Positions 9,841 to 19,273 are shown, numbered from the stretch's first letter. The stretch is DNA of 64,000 nucleotides from Bacteroidales bacterium (GCA_012519055.1 JAAYQU010000005.1:1-64000), one strand, 5' to 3'. Notes: a model not told the origin generated them from the sequence alone. Numbers and translations: made by a program.

Positions 9841-11079
9841 ATGAGAATAAAACCATTCCAAGGAGTACGCCCTCCAAAAGAATTAGCTAAAGAGGTTGCA
9901 GCACGTCCATACGACGTAATGAACTCTAAAGAAGCCAAAAAGGAAGCTGGCGAAAAATCATTATTACATATTACCAGACCCGAAATTGATTTTGACCCCT
10001 TTATTGATGAACACTCACAAGAAGCTTATGATAAGGCTGTTGAAAACTATAAAAAGTGGAAGAAAAATGGTTGGTTAGTAAAAGATAGTAAAGAGAAATA
10101 CTATATCTACGCTCAAACCATGGACGGAAGAACACAGTACGGTTTAGTTGCAGCTTGCCATTTCGAAGATTATATGGACGGCAAAATATTGAAACACGAG
10201 CTTACACGAGTTGACAAAGAGGAAGACAGAATGATTCACGTTCGTAACCAAAATGCCAATATCGAACCTGTTTTCTTCTCGTACCGTGCTGTAAAAGAGA
10301 TGGACGATCTTGTAAGCAATTTTGTTAAAAACAACAAGCCTGTTTACGATTTTGTTGCAGAAGACGGTTTTGGACATATTTTCTGGGTAGTTGACGATAC
10401 AGCAACAATTAATAAAATTACCGAAATATTTTCAAAAATACCTGCTCTTTACGTAGCAGACGGACATCACAGAACTGCGGCTGCTGCACGTGTTGGTCAA
10501 GAGAAAAAGAAAAATAATCCAAAACACACTGGAAAAGAAGAGTACAACTACTTTTTGGCAGTTATTTTCCCTGATAATCAGCTGAAAATTATCGACTATA
10601 ACCGTGTTGTAAAAGATTTAAACGGCTTGACAACTCAACAGTTTATCGAGAAACTAAAAGTTGATTTTGAAGTTAAAGAGATGGGTACAGAAATTTACAA
10701 ACCAAACAAACTTCACAACTTTAGTATGTATATTGATGGGAAATGGTACTCGTTAACAGCTAAGCCCGGTACTTATAACGATAACGATCCTATTGGAGTT
10801 TTAGACGTTACCGTTTTATCTAATTTAATATTAGACAAAATATTAGGTATCAAAGATTTAAGAACATCAAATAGAGTTGATTTTGTAGGTGGTATCCGCG
10901 GTTTAGGTGAGCTTAAAAAACGTGTTGATAGTGGCGAAATGAAAGCTGCTTTTGCTCTATACGCAGTGACAATGAAACAGTTAATTGACATTGCTGATAC
11001 AGGCAACATTATGCCTCCAAAAACTACATGGTTTGAACCTAAACTACGTAGTGGCTTAGTAATACACGAATTAGAATAA
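9841..11079 (+). CDS. DUF1015 family protein, candidate serine kinase/phosphoserine-processing enzyme
   Basis: This 412-residue cytoplasmic protein spans the whole DUF1015 (COG4198) family length. It starts with IKPFQGVRPPKELA and RPYDVMNS, the usual N-terminal signature. A central ADGHHRTAAAAR segment (D207-G-H-H-R211) resembles the DGHHR motif of ParB-fold serine kinases such as archaeal SerK. It ends with a PPKTTWFEPKLRSGLVIHEL signature. The gene lies 40 bases after serA and is co-directional with serC and serA, and no serB (phosphoserine phosphatase) is seen in the window. Membership of DUF1015 is seen directly; a role in interconverting phosphoserine and serine is inferred from motif and context. 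A bidirectional terminator ends the block. Confidence 0.85.
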   Translation: MRIKPFQGVRPPKELAKEVAARPYDVMNSKEAKKEAGEKSLLHITRPEIDFDPFIDEHSQEAYDKAVENYKKWKKNGWLVKDSKEKYYIYAQTMDGRTQYGLVAACHFEDYMDGKILKHELTRVDKEEDRMIHVRNQNANIEPVFFSYRAVKEMDDLVSNFVKNNKPVYDFVAEDGFGHIFWVVDDTATINKITEIFSKIPALYVADGHHRTAAAARVGQEKKKNNPKHTGKEEYNYFLAVIFPDNQLKIIDYNRVVKDLNGLTTQQFIEKLKVDFEVKEMGTEIYKPNKLHNFSMYIDGKWYSLTAKPGTYNDNDPIGVLDVTVLSNLILDKILGIKDLRTSNRVDFVGGIRGLGELKKRVDSGEMKAAFALYAVTMKQLIDIADTGNIMPPKTTWFEPKLRSGLVIHELE

Positions 11080-11089
11080 ACTTTTTCAT

Positions 11090-11130
11090 AAAAAAGGGCG
11101 ATAACAGAAAACTGATTATCGCCCTTTTTT
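11090..11130. terminator. Strong bidirectional terminator between DUF1015 and M28 genes
   Basis: GGGCGATAACAG (11096-11107) pairs with CTG-A-TTATCGCCC (11112-11124), with one bulged A and an AAAA loop. It is flanked by A6 on the left and T6 on the right, so it can serve both convergent genes. Confidence 0.88.
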
Positions 11131-11152
11131 CTGTGTCGTAAACAGGCTCACT

Positions 11153-12544
11153 TTACATTGCCTCAATTGACTTGGTCAACCAAATAACAATATTTTCCAG
11201 ATTATCATACTCTATTTTGTCTGGTGTATCCTTGGAGGTGTGATAATCATCATGCAGACCTGTGTATAAGACAACTGCTGGTATATCTTTTTTATAAAAA
11301 TTGAAGTGATCGGAAGAGAAAAAATAGATAATTCTTGAAACCAAAGGCACTCTCTTTACTGTTCGCAAACCTTCAACTTTCTGCGATTTCATCGGTTTTT
11401 TCATAAACTTGGTGCCGCTGCCCATAAACTGCACATATACATATTTACCATTAAATTTATTTGGATTTGGTCGCCCAATCATATCCATATTTATCATGCC
11501 TTTTACATTTTTTGGCATCTCTTTACTATCAGCAAAGTAGTTAGAACCCAACAAGCCAAGCTCCTCTGCACTAAAAGCGACAAACATTAGATTATAATCT
11601 AACTTTTCATCTAAATTGGCAATATTTTTTGCTAAAACCATAAGTGCCGCAGTACCTGAAGCATTATCGTCCGCACCATGATTAATATTTTTTCCTCTTA
11701 TCCCAAGGTGATCGTAATGTGCACCGACAATCAACCAAGGACTGTCAGCACTTTTCCCTTGAACAACAGATATAACGTTCTCTGTCTCTTTTACATTTCT
11801 TTCTAATTGACCCGAAACTGATAGTCTTAAGCTATTGACAAAGTTTAACTCTTTTTTGCCTTTTTGGATTTCTGGTTCGACTGCTATATTACGTTCTAAA
11901 ATTTCATTATATGAAAGCAGTAGAAATTCTCTGGAATCTGCGTGGGAGAATCGTTCTGTCAACAGATTAACTGTTTGTAAATACGGTCGAATTGTTTTAA
12001 TAAACATTGCATCTAACGTTGAGTCTTTCAATACATAATTATCATTGTTAAGTACTGATTGGTAGCTGTAGTATAAATCATCTGGTAACAAAACTAATAT
12101 AGGATTGCCCTTTGGTGATAAGGTGTCAGCAAAATTTCTTAGTTTTCTATCGCTTTCTGTAATAACAACTGTCGCGGAATTGAAATAAAACTCTCTTGTC
12201 TGATTTACAGATTTGAAAGCATATGCCTTATTAACTTTTAAAGAATCTTCACCTATAATTGTATATACTACTGTATTCTGTTTAAATTCAATTAAACTAA
12301 AATGTTGCATATAGTCAATGGAGTCATAATTGCGATTAAAATTTTGCACCCCATTGTTTTTAAAATAGTTAGCTATATATCCTGCTGCATGTTTTTGTCC
12401 TATATCACAAGTACCCCTGCCTCTTAATTCGGGTGAAGAAAGATGATAGACTATCTCTTTTAACTCCTCTTTATATTGACAACTTGCTCTGAATGGCAAC
12501 AGAGCCGCAATCAACACTGCATAATAAAGTAACGTTGTCTTCAT
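11153..12544 (-). CDS. Exported M28-family zinc aminopeptidase
   Basis: This 463-residue protein has a signal peptide (about 1-22, ending SCQ). The first half is a propeptide-like region, and the C-terminal half carries the M28 di-zinc peptidase fold. Ligand motifs visible in order are GAHYDHLG (H276), GADDNASGTAAL, AFSAEELGLLGS with the Glu-Glu pair, NMDMIGR and GLHDDYHTSKDTPD with the last His. Members cleave N-terminal residues from peptides in the periplasm or outside the cell. It probably serves peptide scavenging in a protein-fermenting or saprophytic lifestyle, an inference from the exported peptidases nearby (M6, M23, S41). It is transcribed alone, convergent with the serine block. 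Confidence 0.9.
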   Translation of the reverse strand: MKTTLLYYAVLIAALLPFRASCQYKEELKEIVYHLSSPELRGRGTCDIGQKHAAGYIANYFKNNGVQNFNRNYDSIDYMQHFSLIEFKQNTVVYTIIGEDSLKVNKAYAFKSVNQTREFYFNSATVVITESDRKLRNFADTLSPKGNPILVLLPDDLYYSYQSVLNNDNYVLKDSTLDAMFIKTIRPYLQTVNLLTERFSHADSREFLLLSYNEILERNIAVEPEIQKGKKELNFVNSLRLSVSGQLERNVKETENVISVVQGKSADSPWLIVGAHYDHLGIRGKNINHGADDNASGTAALMVLAKNIANLDEKLDYNLMFVAFSAEELGLLGSNYFADSKEMPKNVKGMINMDMIGRPNPNKFNGKYVYVQFMGSGTKFMKKPMKSQKVEGLRTVKRVPLVSRIIYFFSSDHFNFYKKDIPAVVLYTGLHDDYHTSKDTPDKIEYDNLENIVIWLTKSIEAM

Positions 12545-12702
12545 TTATGTTTTTTTATAAAAAATTAATACTGGTTTGCTGTTTAATCCTTCGTAAATAA
12601 ATGCTGTATGACAATCATTATGCATTTATATCTCAATAAACTTTAAGTCGATATCATCTATGACGATAACAACTCAAATTTGTTACATTTTACGCAAAAT
12701 TA

Positions 12703-14385
12703 TTATATATCTGCCATTAATTTTCTATACCTGAAGCGCTCTTCGGCTTTGTCTCCAAGACGTTGTCTCTTATTTTCGATATACTCAGAGTAACTGCCCT
12801 CAAAAAAGTACCAATTTGCCGGGCTTTCCCATGCCAAAATATGTGTGGCAACTCTATCAAGAAACCAACGGTCATGTGATATTACTACTGCACATCCTGC
12901 AAAATTCTCTAAGCCCTCCTCTAATGCTCTTAAAGTATTAATATCTAAGTCGTTAGTAGGCTCGTCCAACAAAAGTACATTTCCTTCAGATTTTAACGCC
13001 AACGCTAATTGTAGGCGATTTCTTTCGCCTCCTGACAGTGTTCCGCACTTTTTTTGCTGGTCTGCACCTGTAAAATTAAATCGTGAAATGTAGGCTCTTG
13101 CATTTATTTCACGTCCGCCCAACGTCATTAGCTCATCACCGCCACTTATTATTTCATAGATAGTTTTTTCCGGGTCTAACACTTCATGCAACTGATCGAC
13201 ATACGCCAGTTTTACCGTTTCGCCAACATCAAATGTGCCTGAGTCCGGTTTTTCCAATCCCATAATCATTCTGAAGAGAGTGGTTTTTCCTGCACCATTT
13301 GGTCCTATTATTCCTACAATACCTGCCGGTGGTAGCTGAAAACTCAATCCATCGAACAGCTTATTGTTTCCGTATGCTTTTACTAAGTTGTTGGAATATA
13401 TCACTTTATCCCCTAAACGTGGACCGTTGGGGATCATGATTTCGAGTTTGTCGATTTTCTCTTTAACGTCCTCATTAAGCATTTTATCGTATGCCGAAAG
13501 TCGTGCTTTGCTTTTTGCATGGCGAGCCTTTGGCGACATACGTACCCACTCCAACTCCCTTTCCAGTGTTTTACGACGTTTGCTGTCCGATTTCTCTTCT
13601 TGCTCTAAACGTTTTGTTTTTTGTTCAAGCCACGAGCTGTAATTGCCTTTCCATGGTATTCCCTCTCCCCTATCAAGTTCTAAAATCCAACCTGCTACAT
13701 TATCAAGAAAATATCTATCGTGAGTAATTGCTATTACAGTTCCTTTATATTGCTGTAAATGAGCTTCAATCCATTGAACTGTTTGAGCATCAAGGTGGTT
13801 TGTAGGTTCATCGAGCAATAAAATATCGGGGTTCTGCAACAGCAATCTACAAAGCGCAACCCTGCGCCGCTCGCCTCCTGAAAGATGTTTTATAAGAGCA
13901 TCTTCGGGCGGACATTGCAATGCATCCATTGCACGTTCGAGCATACTGTCGATTTCCCAACCACCTGCGGCATCAATAAGGTCAGTCAATTCACCTTGTC
14001 GTGCGATTAGTGCATTCATTTGGTCATCATCCATGGGTTCCATAAACTTATTGTTTACCTCCTCATACTCTTTCAAGATGTCAACTATCGACTGAACACC
14101 CTCCTCAACTATCTGACGGACAGTTTTTTCATCATCTAACACAGGATCTTGCGGCAAATAACCAACTGAATATCCCGGAGAAAAAACCACATTACCATCA
14201 TAGTTTTTATCCTCGCCTGCGATAATGCGAAGTAGTGTTGACTTTCCCGAACCGTTAAGCCCAATAATTCCAATTTTTGCTCCGTAAAAGAATGAGAGAT
14301 ATATATTGTTTAATATTCGTTTTTGGGGAGGCACTGTTTTGCCTACTCCTACCATTGAAAAGATTATTTTTTTGTCGTCGCTCAT
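12703..14385 (-). CDS. ettA: Energy-dependent translational throttle protein EttA (ABC-F)
   Basis: This 560-residue soluble protein has two ABC ATPase domains and no membrane segments. Walker A sites are GLNGSGKST (42-50) and GPNGAGKTT; signature motifs are LSGGERRRVAL and LSGGERNRLQL; Walker B runs are ILLLDEPTNHLD and VLLLDEPTNDLD. An arm-like insertion in domain 1 and a charged linker with KARHAKSKAR between the domains are hallmarks of EttA, and the length matches (about 555). EttA binds the ribosomal E site and gates the first elongation step according to the ADP/ATP ratio. No partner gene is adjacent. Other ABC-F types (Uup, antibiotic-resistance proteins) differ in linker and length and fit less well. 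Confidence 0.93.
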   Translation of the reverse strand: MSDDKKIIFSMVGVGKTVPPQKRILNNIYLSFFYGAKIGIIGLNGSGKSTLLRIIAGEDKNYDGNVVFSPGYSVGYLPQDPVLDDEKTVRQIVEEGVQSIVDILKEYEEVNNKFMEPMDDDQMNALIARQGELTDLIDAAGGWEIDSMLERAMDALQCPPEDALIKHLSGGERRRVALCRLLLQNPDILLLDEPTNHLDAQTVQWIEAHLQQYKGTVIAITHDRYFLDNVAGWILELDRGEGIPWKGNYSSWLEQKTKRLEQEEKSDSKRRKTLERELEWVRMSPKARHAKSKARLSAYDKMLNEDVKEKIDKLEIMIPNGPRLGDKVIYSNNLVKAYGNNKLFDGLSFQLPPAGIVGIIGPNGAGKTTLFRMIMGLEKPDSGTFDVGETVKLAYVDQLHEVLDPEKTIYEIISGGDELMTLGGREINARAYISRFNFTGADQQKKCGTLSGGERNRLQLALALKSEGNVLLLDEPTNDLDINTLRALEEGLENFAGCAVVISHDRWFLDRVATHILAWESPANWYFFEGSYSEYIENKRQRLGDKAEERFRYRKLMADI

Positions 14386-14440
14386 CTGTTTTATTTTTAT
14401 AAATCAAATCCATTAATAAAAATGGGTTCTATATTTTTGC

Positions 14441-14481
14441 AAATAGGCTATTCCCTCAATTACTGAGGAAATAGCCTATTT
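14441..14481 (-). terminator. Long-stem terminator after the secreted unknown gene
   Basis: AAATAGGCTATTCCCTCA (14441-14458) pairs with TGAGGAAATAGCCTATTT (14464-14481), 18 bp with one mismatch and a 5-base loop. It lies just past the stop at 14501; the T tract on the minus strand is weak (TTTGC). Confidence 0.65.
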
Positions 14482-14500
14482 AATTTAATGTTTTGAGGTT

Positions 14501-15358
14501 TTATTTTGCTAATTTTTTAAAATCTTTAGCCGTTATACCTTGTGGTCTTTTACCTTTTTTGATGTAAAACCAGTTAAAATAGTATAATGCTGCATCGTCT
14601 GCTCCTAAGATAGTATTCCAACATCTTGCTTTTTTATGGTCTTTGCCGGGTGCTACCTGATGTAGAATAACAGCATTTGGATCCTTATTATCTATTATTT
14701 GTTCAATCTCTTCAGCTGTTGATATTTTTACATTATAGGGATATATCTTTTTTATCTTTGCTTCAGTGTTTACGTCCGGAGCAAGCTCTTCCTTCATTAA
14801 GTAAAGAGTTTTATTGTGAATTTGCTTCATATTATCAGCATAAAACCTCGCGGCTTTGCGTGATGAATTAATATTCGGATTTGCAAGTAGATTGTGAACG
14901 TGTTGCTCAATAAAACGTAAAATTAATCCTAACTTGTAATCATACGTACCCTCGTCCATATCGGCATAAGAGATTGGCATTCCTGAAATTATTGGCATTT
15001 CTCTTGCAGATTTATAATCGCCACCAAGAGTTACGTTAAGAAACTGGTAATAAGCAATTTCACGGTCTTTTTTATAATGCGACAAATCTAATGTAAGAAA
15101 CGATAAGTTTGGGTCCGTTCTTAAAGAATCAAGTAACTCTTTACTGTACGTTCTAAATTCGTATGGAGTTATTGTCCAATGTTTTTTTGCTGTTTCTTGC
15201 ATTTGCTCATTATAAGCCAAAAGCACGTTTGGTTCTAAAAAAATGATTGTTTTAGTTTTTGTAAACTGTTTTAACTGTTCTTGAGTAGGCACAACAATTT
15301 GTGCCTTTACAAAAGAGACGCAAAGAAAAAGTCCAATTAAAAATAGTGTTCTTTTCAT
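14501..15358 (-). CDS. Exported protein of unknown function
   Basis: This 285-residue protein has a clear signal peptide (about 1-20, ending VKA before Gln). The mature part is soluble, rich in Lys, Asp and Tyr, and has no transmembrane helix, lipobox or T9SS tail, so it should stay in the periplasm. It contains HxxxNLLAN and YNWF-like aromatic patches (YYFNWFYIKKGKRP near the C-terminus), but I recognise no family or active site. It is monocistronic, between ettA and ung, with a long-stem terminator. It may be a Bacteroidota-specific conserved hypothetical; I would not assign a function. Confidence 0.75.
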   Translation of the reverse strand: MKRTLFLIGLFLCVSFVKAQIVVPTQEQLKQFTKTKTIIFLEPNVLLAYNEQMQETAKKHWTITPYEFRTYSKELLDSLRTDPNLSFLTLDLSHYKKDREIAYYQFLNVTLGGDYKSAREMPIISGMPISYADMDEGTYDYKLGLILRFIEQHVHNLLANPNINSSRKAARFYADNMKQIHNKTLYLMKEELAPDVNTEAKIKKIYPYNVKISTAEEIEQIIDNKDPNAVILHQVAPGKDHKKARCWNTILGADDAALYYFNWFYIKKGKRPQGITAKDFKKLAK

Positions 15359-15633
15359 AATAGTAATTGTTTTATTTTACTTTAATGGTTTATAATCATG
15401 GCATTACTTGAGGTTGTTAGCCCTAAATCATTGAAAGCAAATATAACATTATTTTAGATTAATTTCTACATGATTAAAATAAAAACACATTAGTTTTTTA
15501 CGTTTATGAGTTGAGATGTATATAATTAGAAATATAAACATGTTTATATTTTCTAAAATATTAGTAATATACTTTGGATTATTCAGTAACTTTACGATCT
15601 AATATCATAGCCAAATTTTTAAGATTTTTTATA

Positions 15634-16317
15634 ATGTCAAACAGAATTAATCCACAAATTGATGAGAGTTGGAAAACGGCTTTAGAAGATGAATTTAACA
15701 AGCCATATTTTCAAGAATTAAAGAGTTTCTTAGTTGCAGAAAAATCAAAATACACTGTATATCCGCCGGGTAGCAGAATATTCGCCGCTTTTGACGTGAC
15801 TCCCTTTGACAGTGTCAAAGTTGTGATATTGGGACAAGATCCATATCACGGGGCGGGACAAGCACATGGTTTATGCTTTTCGGTGCCAAAAGGGATTCAG
15901 AAGCCACCCTCGCTACTAAATATTTGCAAGGAGCTGAATACAGATTTAGGAATACCAATTGCATCGCACGGAAATCTTGAAAAATGGGCAAAACAGGGGG
16001 TACTATTGCTAAACGCCACGCTTACTGTTAGAGCAAATATGGCAGGCTCACACCAAAACAGAGGTTGGGAAACTTTTACTAATGCGGCTATTGAAAAACT
16101 TTCTGAACAAAAATCGGGTCTGATTTTTATTCTTTGGGGTGCATATGCCCAAGCAAAGGAGCAAATAATTGACACATCGAAACACCATATACTAAAGGCA
16201 CCACACCCCTCGCCTCTTTCAGTACATCGCGGATTTTTTGGGTGTAAGCATTTTTCTAAAACGAATGAACTATTGGTTAAGCAAGGAAAAACACCTATTG
16301 ACTGGAACTTTGAGTGA
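15634..16317 (+). CDS. ung: Uracil-DNA glycosylase, family 1
   Basis: This 227-residue enzyme removes uracil from DNA to start base excision repair. The water-activating loop GQDPYHG (catalytic D69), LLLNATLTV with the uracil-binding Asn, and HPSPLS (H191) are all intact. The frame is open from a TTG at 15574, but the ATG at 15634 gives the standard N-terminus (MSNRINPQIDESWK) and normal family length, so I prefer it. It is divergent from the upstream exported protein gene and not clearly in an operon. A T/A-rich repeat (16321 on) directly follows the stop. Confidence 0.95.
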   Translation: MSNRINPQIDESWKTALEDEFNKPYFQELKSFLVAEKSKYTVYPPGSRIFAAFDVTPFDSVKVVILGQDPYHGAGQAHGLCFSVPKGIQKPPSLLNICKELNTDLGIPIASHGNLEKWAKQGVLLLNATLTVRANMAGSHQNRGWETFTNAAIEKLSEQKSGLIFILWGAYAQAKEQIIDTSKHHILKAPHPSPLSVHRGFFGCKHFSKTNELLVKQGKTPIDWNFE

Positions 16318-16320
16318 TTG

Positions 16321-16370
16321 GATTTCGGATGTCTGATTTTTGATTTTTGATTTCTAATTTCTAATTTTAC
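16321..16370. repeat. TTTTGATTTCTAATTTCTAATTT-type short repeat
   Basis: Directly after the ung stop come near-tandem units TGATTTTTGATTTTTGATTTCTAATTTCTAATTTT. The same TTTCTAATTTCTA wording, partly as its complement, recurs at 24736-24800. Confidence 0.45.
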
Positions 16371-16380
16371 TATATATTTG
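16346..16380 (+). promoter_or_regulatory. Possible Bacteroidota promoter for the TraB/GumN gene
   Basis: TATATTTG (16373-16380) is an exact -7 box, 17 bases before the ATG at 16398. The nearest TTTG (16346-16349) is 23 bases upstream, slightly long for the -33 box. Its position within a T-rich repeat weakens the call. Confidence 0.35.
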
Positions 16381-16397
16381 TAAAAAATTAAACTATT

Positions 16398-17303
16398 ATG
16401 ACTCGCATTATTATTATTCTAAACTTTTTTGGTTTTGTTTTTGTTTTAAACTCTTGCAAAAATGCAAGTACAGGTCAACAAACAGATAAAAATAATCCTA
16501 ACAACTCAATACTTTGGGAAATATCAGGCAATGGATTAGAGCATAAATCTCACCTATACGGGACTATCCATATTCAGGATAAACGGGTTTTTCAATATGG
16601 AAAAACTGTCGAAGATATATTAAAAAACACATCAATAATAGCAGTTGAGATTGAACTTGACAACATTGAACCTATGGCAGCAATACAAGCTACCATGATG
16701 AAAGACAGCACTTTAGATCAACTTCTTTCTCCTGAAGAGTATGCTTTATTGGAAGAAAAATATACTGAGATTACTGGCGTATCATTAGCTACTGCACAAC
16801 AATTGAAACCGTTTTTTTTAAGTGCTAATATTGTTCAAGCATTAGTGCCAAAAGATTTTCCTGTTCCCCTTGATATGCATTTTATACAATATGGAAGAAA
16901 GGAAAACAAGCGAGTGGTTGGTTTGGAGACATTTACCGAGCAAATGAATTTAGTTGACATGCTGTCCTATTCTGAACAGGCACGAATGTTACTGGAAAGT
17001 TTAACCGACACGGTGGACATTGCCGATATGTTTGACAAGTTGGTAAGTTCATATCTGAACATGGAAACAGACAGTTTAGTAGAACTAACAAAAGATCCAT
17101 CTATCCCCGAAAAATTTATGGAAGTATTACTTAACAAACGCAATCATATAATGGCAGAGAGGGTAGAGCCTTTATTGAGAGAGGGTAGCGTATTTTGTGC
17201 TGTCGGTGCAGCTCACCTGTTTGGCGAAGAGGGGTTAATAGATTTACTTGAAGCTAAAGGATATACTCTAAAACCCGTTTTATTCAGTTTCGAAAATAAA
17301 TAA
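16398..17303 (+). CDS. TraB/GumN family lipoprotein
   Basis: This 301-residue protein has a lipoprotein signal peptide ending LNSC (lipobox cysteine C20), so it should be anchored to a membrane on the periplasmic side or at the surface. The mature domain is TraB/GumN-like: the first signature GTIH (55-58) follows a SHLY strand and the second, GAAHLFGEEGLIDLL, lies near the C-terminus. The conserved Glu of VGLETFTEQ is present between them. The two GxxH motifs place it in the erythromycin-esterase/TIKI-like superfamily, whose TIKI members are metalloproteases; activity of bacterial GumN proteins is not settled. It converges on the MORN-like gene with only 18 bases between the stops. Confidence 0.85.
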   Translation: MTRIIIILNFFGFVFVLNSCKNASTGQQTDKNNPNNSILWEISGNGLEHKSHLYGTIHIQDKRVFQYGKTVEDILKNTSIIAVEIELDNIEPMAAIQATMMKDSTLDQLLSPEEYALLEEKYTEITGVSLATAQQLKPFFLSANIVQALVPKDFPVPLDMHFIQYGRKENKRVVGLETFTEQMNLVDMLSYSEQARMLLESLTDTVDIADMFDKLVSSYLNMETDSLVELTKDPSIPEKFMEVLLNKRNHIMAERVEPLLREGSVFCAVGAAHLFGEEGLIDLLEAKGYTLKPVLFSFENK

Positions 17304-17321
17304 TTCTGGCTCAATAATGGG

Positions 17322-18452
17322 CTAATTTAGAAGTGATTGTTGTAGGATTATTTCGTCATTGACAAATAATGCTCTGCTTTTCACTTCGCCCTGTTCTGAA
17401 AATTCTGTCCAGATACCTTGACGGCGGTCGTTTACATATTTGCCCGACATTGAAGCATCTCCCGATGGGTAATAAAAAAACCATTCACCACGAGCTTTGC
17501 CGTTTTTATAATCACCTGACTGTTTAACTATTCCATTAGGGTGGTAAACAATCCAATTGCCGTGATACTCACCGTTATCGTACTGTCCCACAACGTATTT
17601 ATTCCCATTCTCGTGAAAAACTTCCGCCGCTCCTTGTCGAACACCGTTTTTGTACTCAACTAATTCTCTTACATTTCCATTTTCATAATATGTAACCATC
17701 ATGCCGTTTTCTTTGTCATCTGCGAAGTTTACTACAGATAAAGTATCTTTGCCGTTGGGGTGAAAAACTACCAAATCGCCATGAAGCTTACAATCGCGAT
17801 AAAATCCAACTCTTTGCAGATTTCCCTCCTTGTTATACACCTCCAACTTATCGTGCCAGCAGTGATCGTACCGTTTCCCTTTGTAGTTTAACACTCCATT
17901 TTCATGATAATATTCACAAAATCCTTTTATTATGTCATTCTCGCGATAAGAAATTTCTCTCAAATTTCCGTTTATATAGTAGTATCTGCAATAGCCAAAA
18001 ACCATATTGTTTTTGTATTGTTCAACCTTGTTTAAACTTCCGTCGCTATTGTAAACCAACAAACTATCTGATAGTTGACCAAAACTGTACGTTCCCGATT
18101 GGTATATTTGTTTGTTATCGTAGTAATGAGAGAAAGAACCATTTAAAACACCCATAAAGTATGTGTATTTTGATTTTATCTGACCATTCGGATAGTTTAT
18201 GTCCCAAACAGAATCTAACTGATTGTTTTTAAAATTACCTGTTTGATATGGAATCCCATTTTGATAAAAAAAAGTATAATGTCCTGATTTAATGGTGTCT
18301 TTACCAACAATATTTACTGCGTAAACCTCCTTTATTCTACCATTTGGATAATAGTTGCGAACTGTATCCTGAGCAGCAGTAAAATTAGCACCACAAAAAA
18401 ATATCAACAATAAAATTAAAATACGCACTCTATGGTATCTCAGAACTATCAT
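17322..18452 (-). CDS. Exported MORN-like repeat protein (YwqK-antitoxin-like family)
   Basis: This 376-residue protein has a signal peptide (about 1-27, ending TAAQ). Almost all of the rest is tandem repeats of about 22-24 residues with the pattern YY-x-NG-x(5)-G-x-Y-x-NG-x-x-xG-xW, about a dozen copies. These are MORN-variant repeats of the type named after the YwqK antitoxin. Export argues against a cytoplasmic antitoxin role here. MORN repeats form elongated beta-sheets that can act as scaffolds or bind lipids, so an envelope scaffold is a reasonable guess only. It follows the PapD-like gene by 26 bases and is probably co-transcribed with it. Confidence 0.8.
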   Translation of the reverse strand: MIVLRYHRVRILILLLIFFCGANFTAAQDTVRNYYPNGRIKEVYAVNIVGKDTIKSGHYTFFYQNGIPYQTGNFKNNQLDSVWDINYPNGQIKSKYTYFMGVLNGSFSHYYDNKQIYQSGTYSFGQLSDSLLVYNSDGSLNKVEQYKNNMVFGYCRYYYINGNLREISYRENDIIKGFCEYYHENGVLNYKGKRYDHCWHDKLEVYNKEGNLQRVGFYRDCKLHGDLVVFHPNGKDTLSVVNFADDKENGMMVTYYENGNVRELVEYKNGVRQGAAEVFHENGNKYVVGQYDNGEYHGNWIVYHPNGIVKQSGDYKNGKARGEWFFYYPSGDASMSGKYVNDRRQGIWTEFSEQGEVKSRALFVNDEIILQQSLLN

Positions 18453-18478
18453 TCGTTATTAAAAAACAACACAATCTT

Positions 18479-19273
18479 CTAATATTCAATTACAATTTGA
18501 GTGCCTTCAAGTGTTGATGTGCTTCCATAATCTAAAATTGCAGCTAGCGCATAAGTGCCTTTTTCAATGTTGGCAGGCAAATCAAACGAAACTCTTAGTG
18601 TGTGTTTGGGGTATGATTCAAATGTTTTCGCAGGATAGATTGTCTCTTGTCCTGTTAACATATTCGAGAGAATTAAATATGATTTACATTGAACTATAAC
18701 ATCGCTGTTGTTTGTTACCAAAGCAGTGAAAGTACGCTTAGTAGAATCATCAGATTCAATTTCTCTTAATTGGTCTATTTTTGCATTTAACTGACCTACT
18801 CCCTGCGATGTTTGAAATACGTCAACAAGAATTCTTGGACTAACTGTCATTCCGGCAGCCAAAGACTTATCTGCTTCGAATGTCATCTTCTCTACAGCTG
18901 TGCGAACATTAATAGTTCCCCAGCGAGAACCAAACTCATCGACAGGAGGCTGTATCGAAACACTTATTTGCTGTTCTCCATTGGGTGCTATCTCAAAAAA
19001 GGTTGGTGATATAGTCATCCAATTGCTTATACTGCGTTTATGTGAATTTGCAGGAGCGTATTCTCGTTGGCCTTCGCTATTTAAAGCAAAGTCACTTACA
19101 CTTAACAAAAACGAATTTGTACTATTACTGTGATTCTTTACAACAATAGTTTTTACCTGAGACGAACCAGGTTCAGCGTTAAAAAAAAGCCTTACAGGAG
19201 AGACTTCAAAATCCTGTGAATAGGCCATAAACGAAATGAGCTGTATAGCTAGTATTGCAATAATTATTCTCAT
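18479..19273 (-). CDS. Periplasmic PapD-like Ig-fold chaperone-type protein
   Basis: This 264-residue protein has a signal peptide (about 1-19, ending AYSQ). The mature start DFEVSPVRLFFNAEPGSSQ is typical of the first strand of pilus-chaperone/DUF916-like Ig domains, where SPxRxxF is followed by a NxS-rich strand. A second Ig-like region begins about residue 150. It lacks a C-terminal membrane helix, unlike Gram-positive DUF916 proteins. The role is probably binding or assembling an envelope protein, perhaps the MORN-like protein encoded 26 bases downstream in the same transcript. No fimbrial usher or subunit genes are nearby, so a pilus function is not supported. Confidence 0.7.
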   Translation of the reverse strand: MRIIIAILAIQLISFMAYSQDFEVSPVRLFFNAEPGSSQVKTIVVKNHSNSTNSFLLSVSDFALNSEGQREYAPANSHKRSISNWMTISPTFFEIAPNGEQQISVSIQPPVDEFGSRWGTINVRTAVEKMTFEADKSLAAGMTVSPRILVDVFQTSQGVGQLNAKIDQLREIESDDSTKRTFTALVTNNSDVIVQCKSYLILSNMLTGQETIYPAKTFESYPKHTLRVSFDLPANIEKGTYALAAILDYGSTSTLEGTQIVIEY

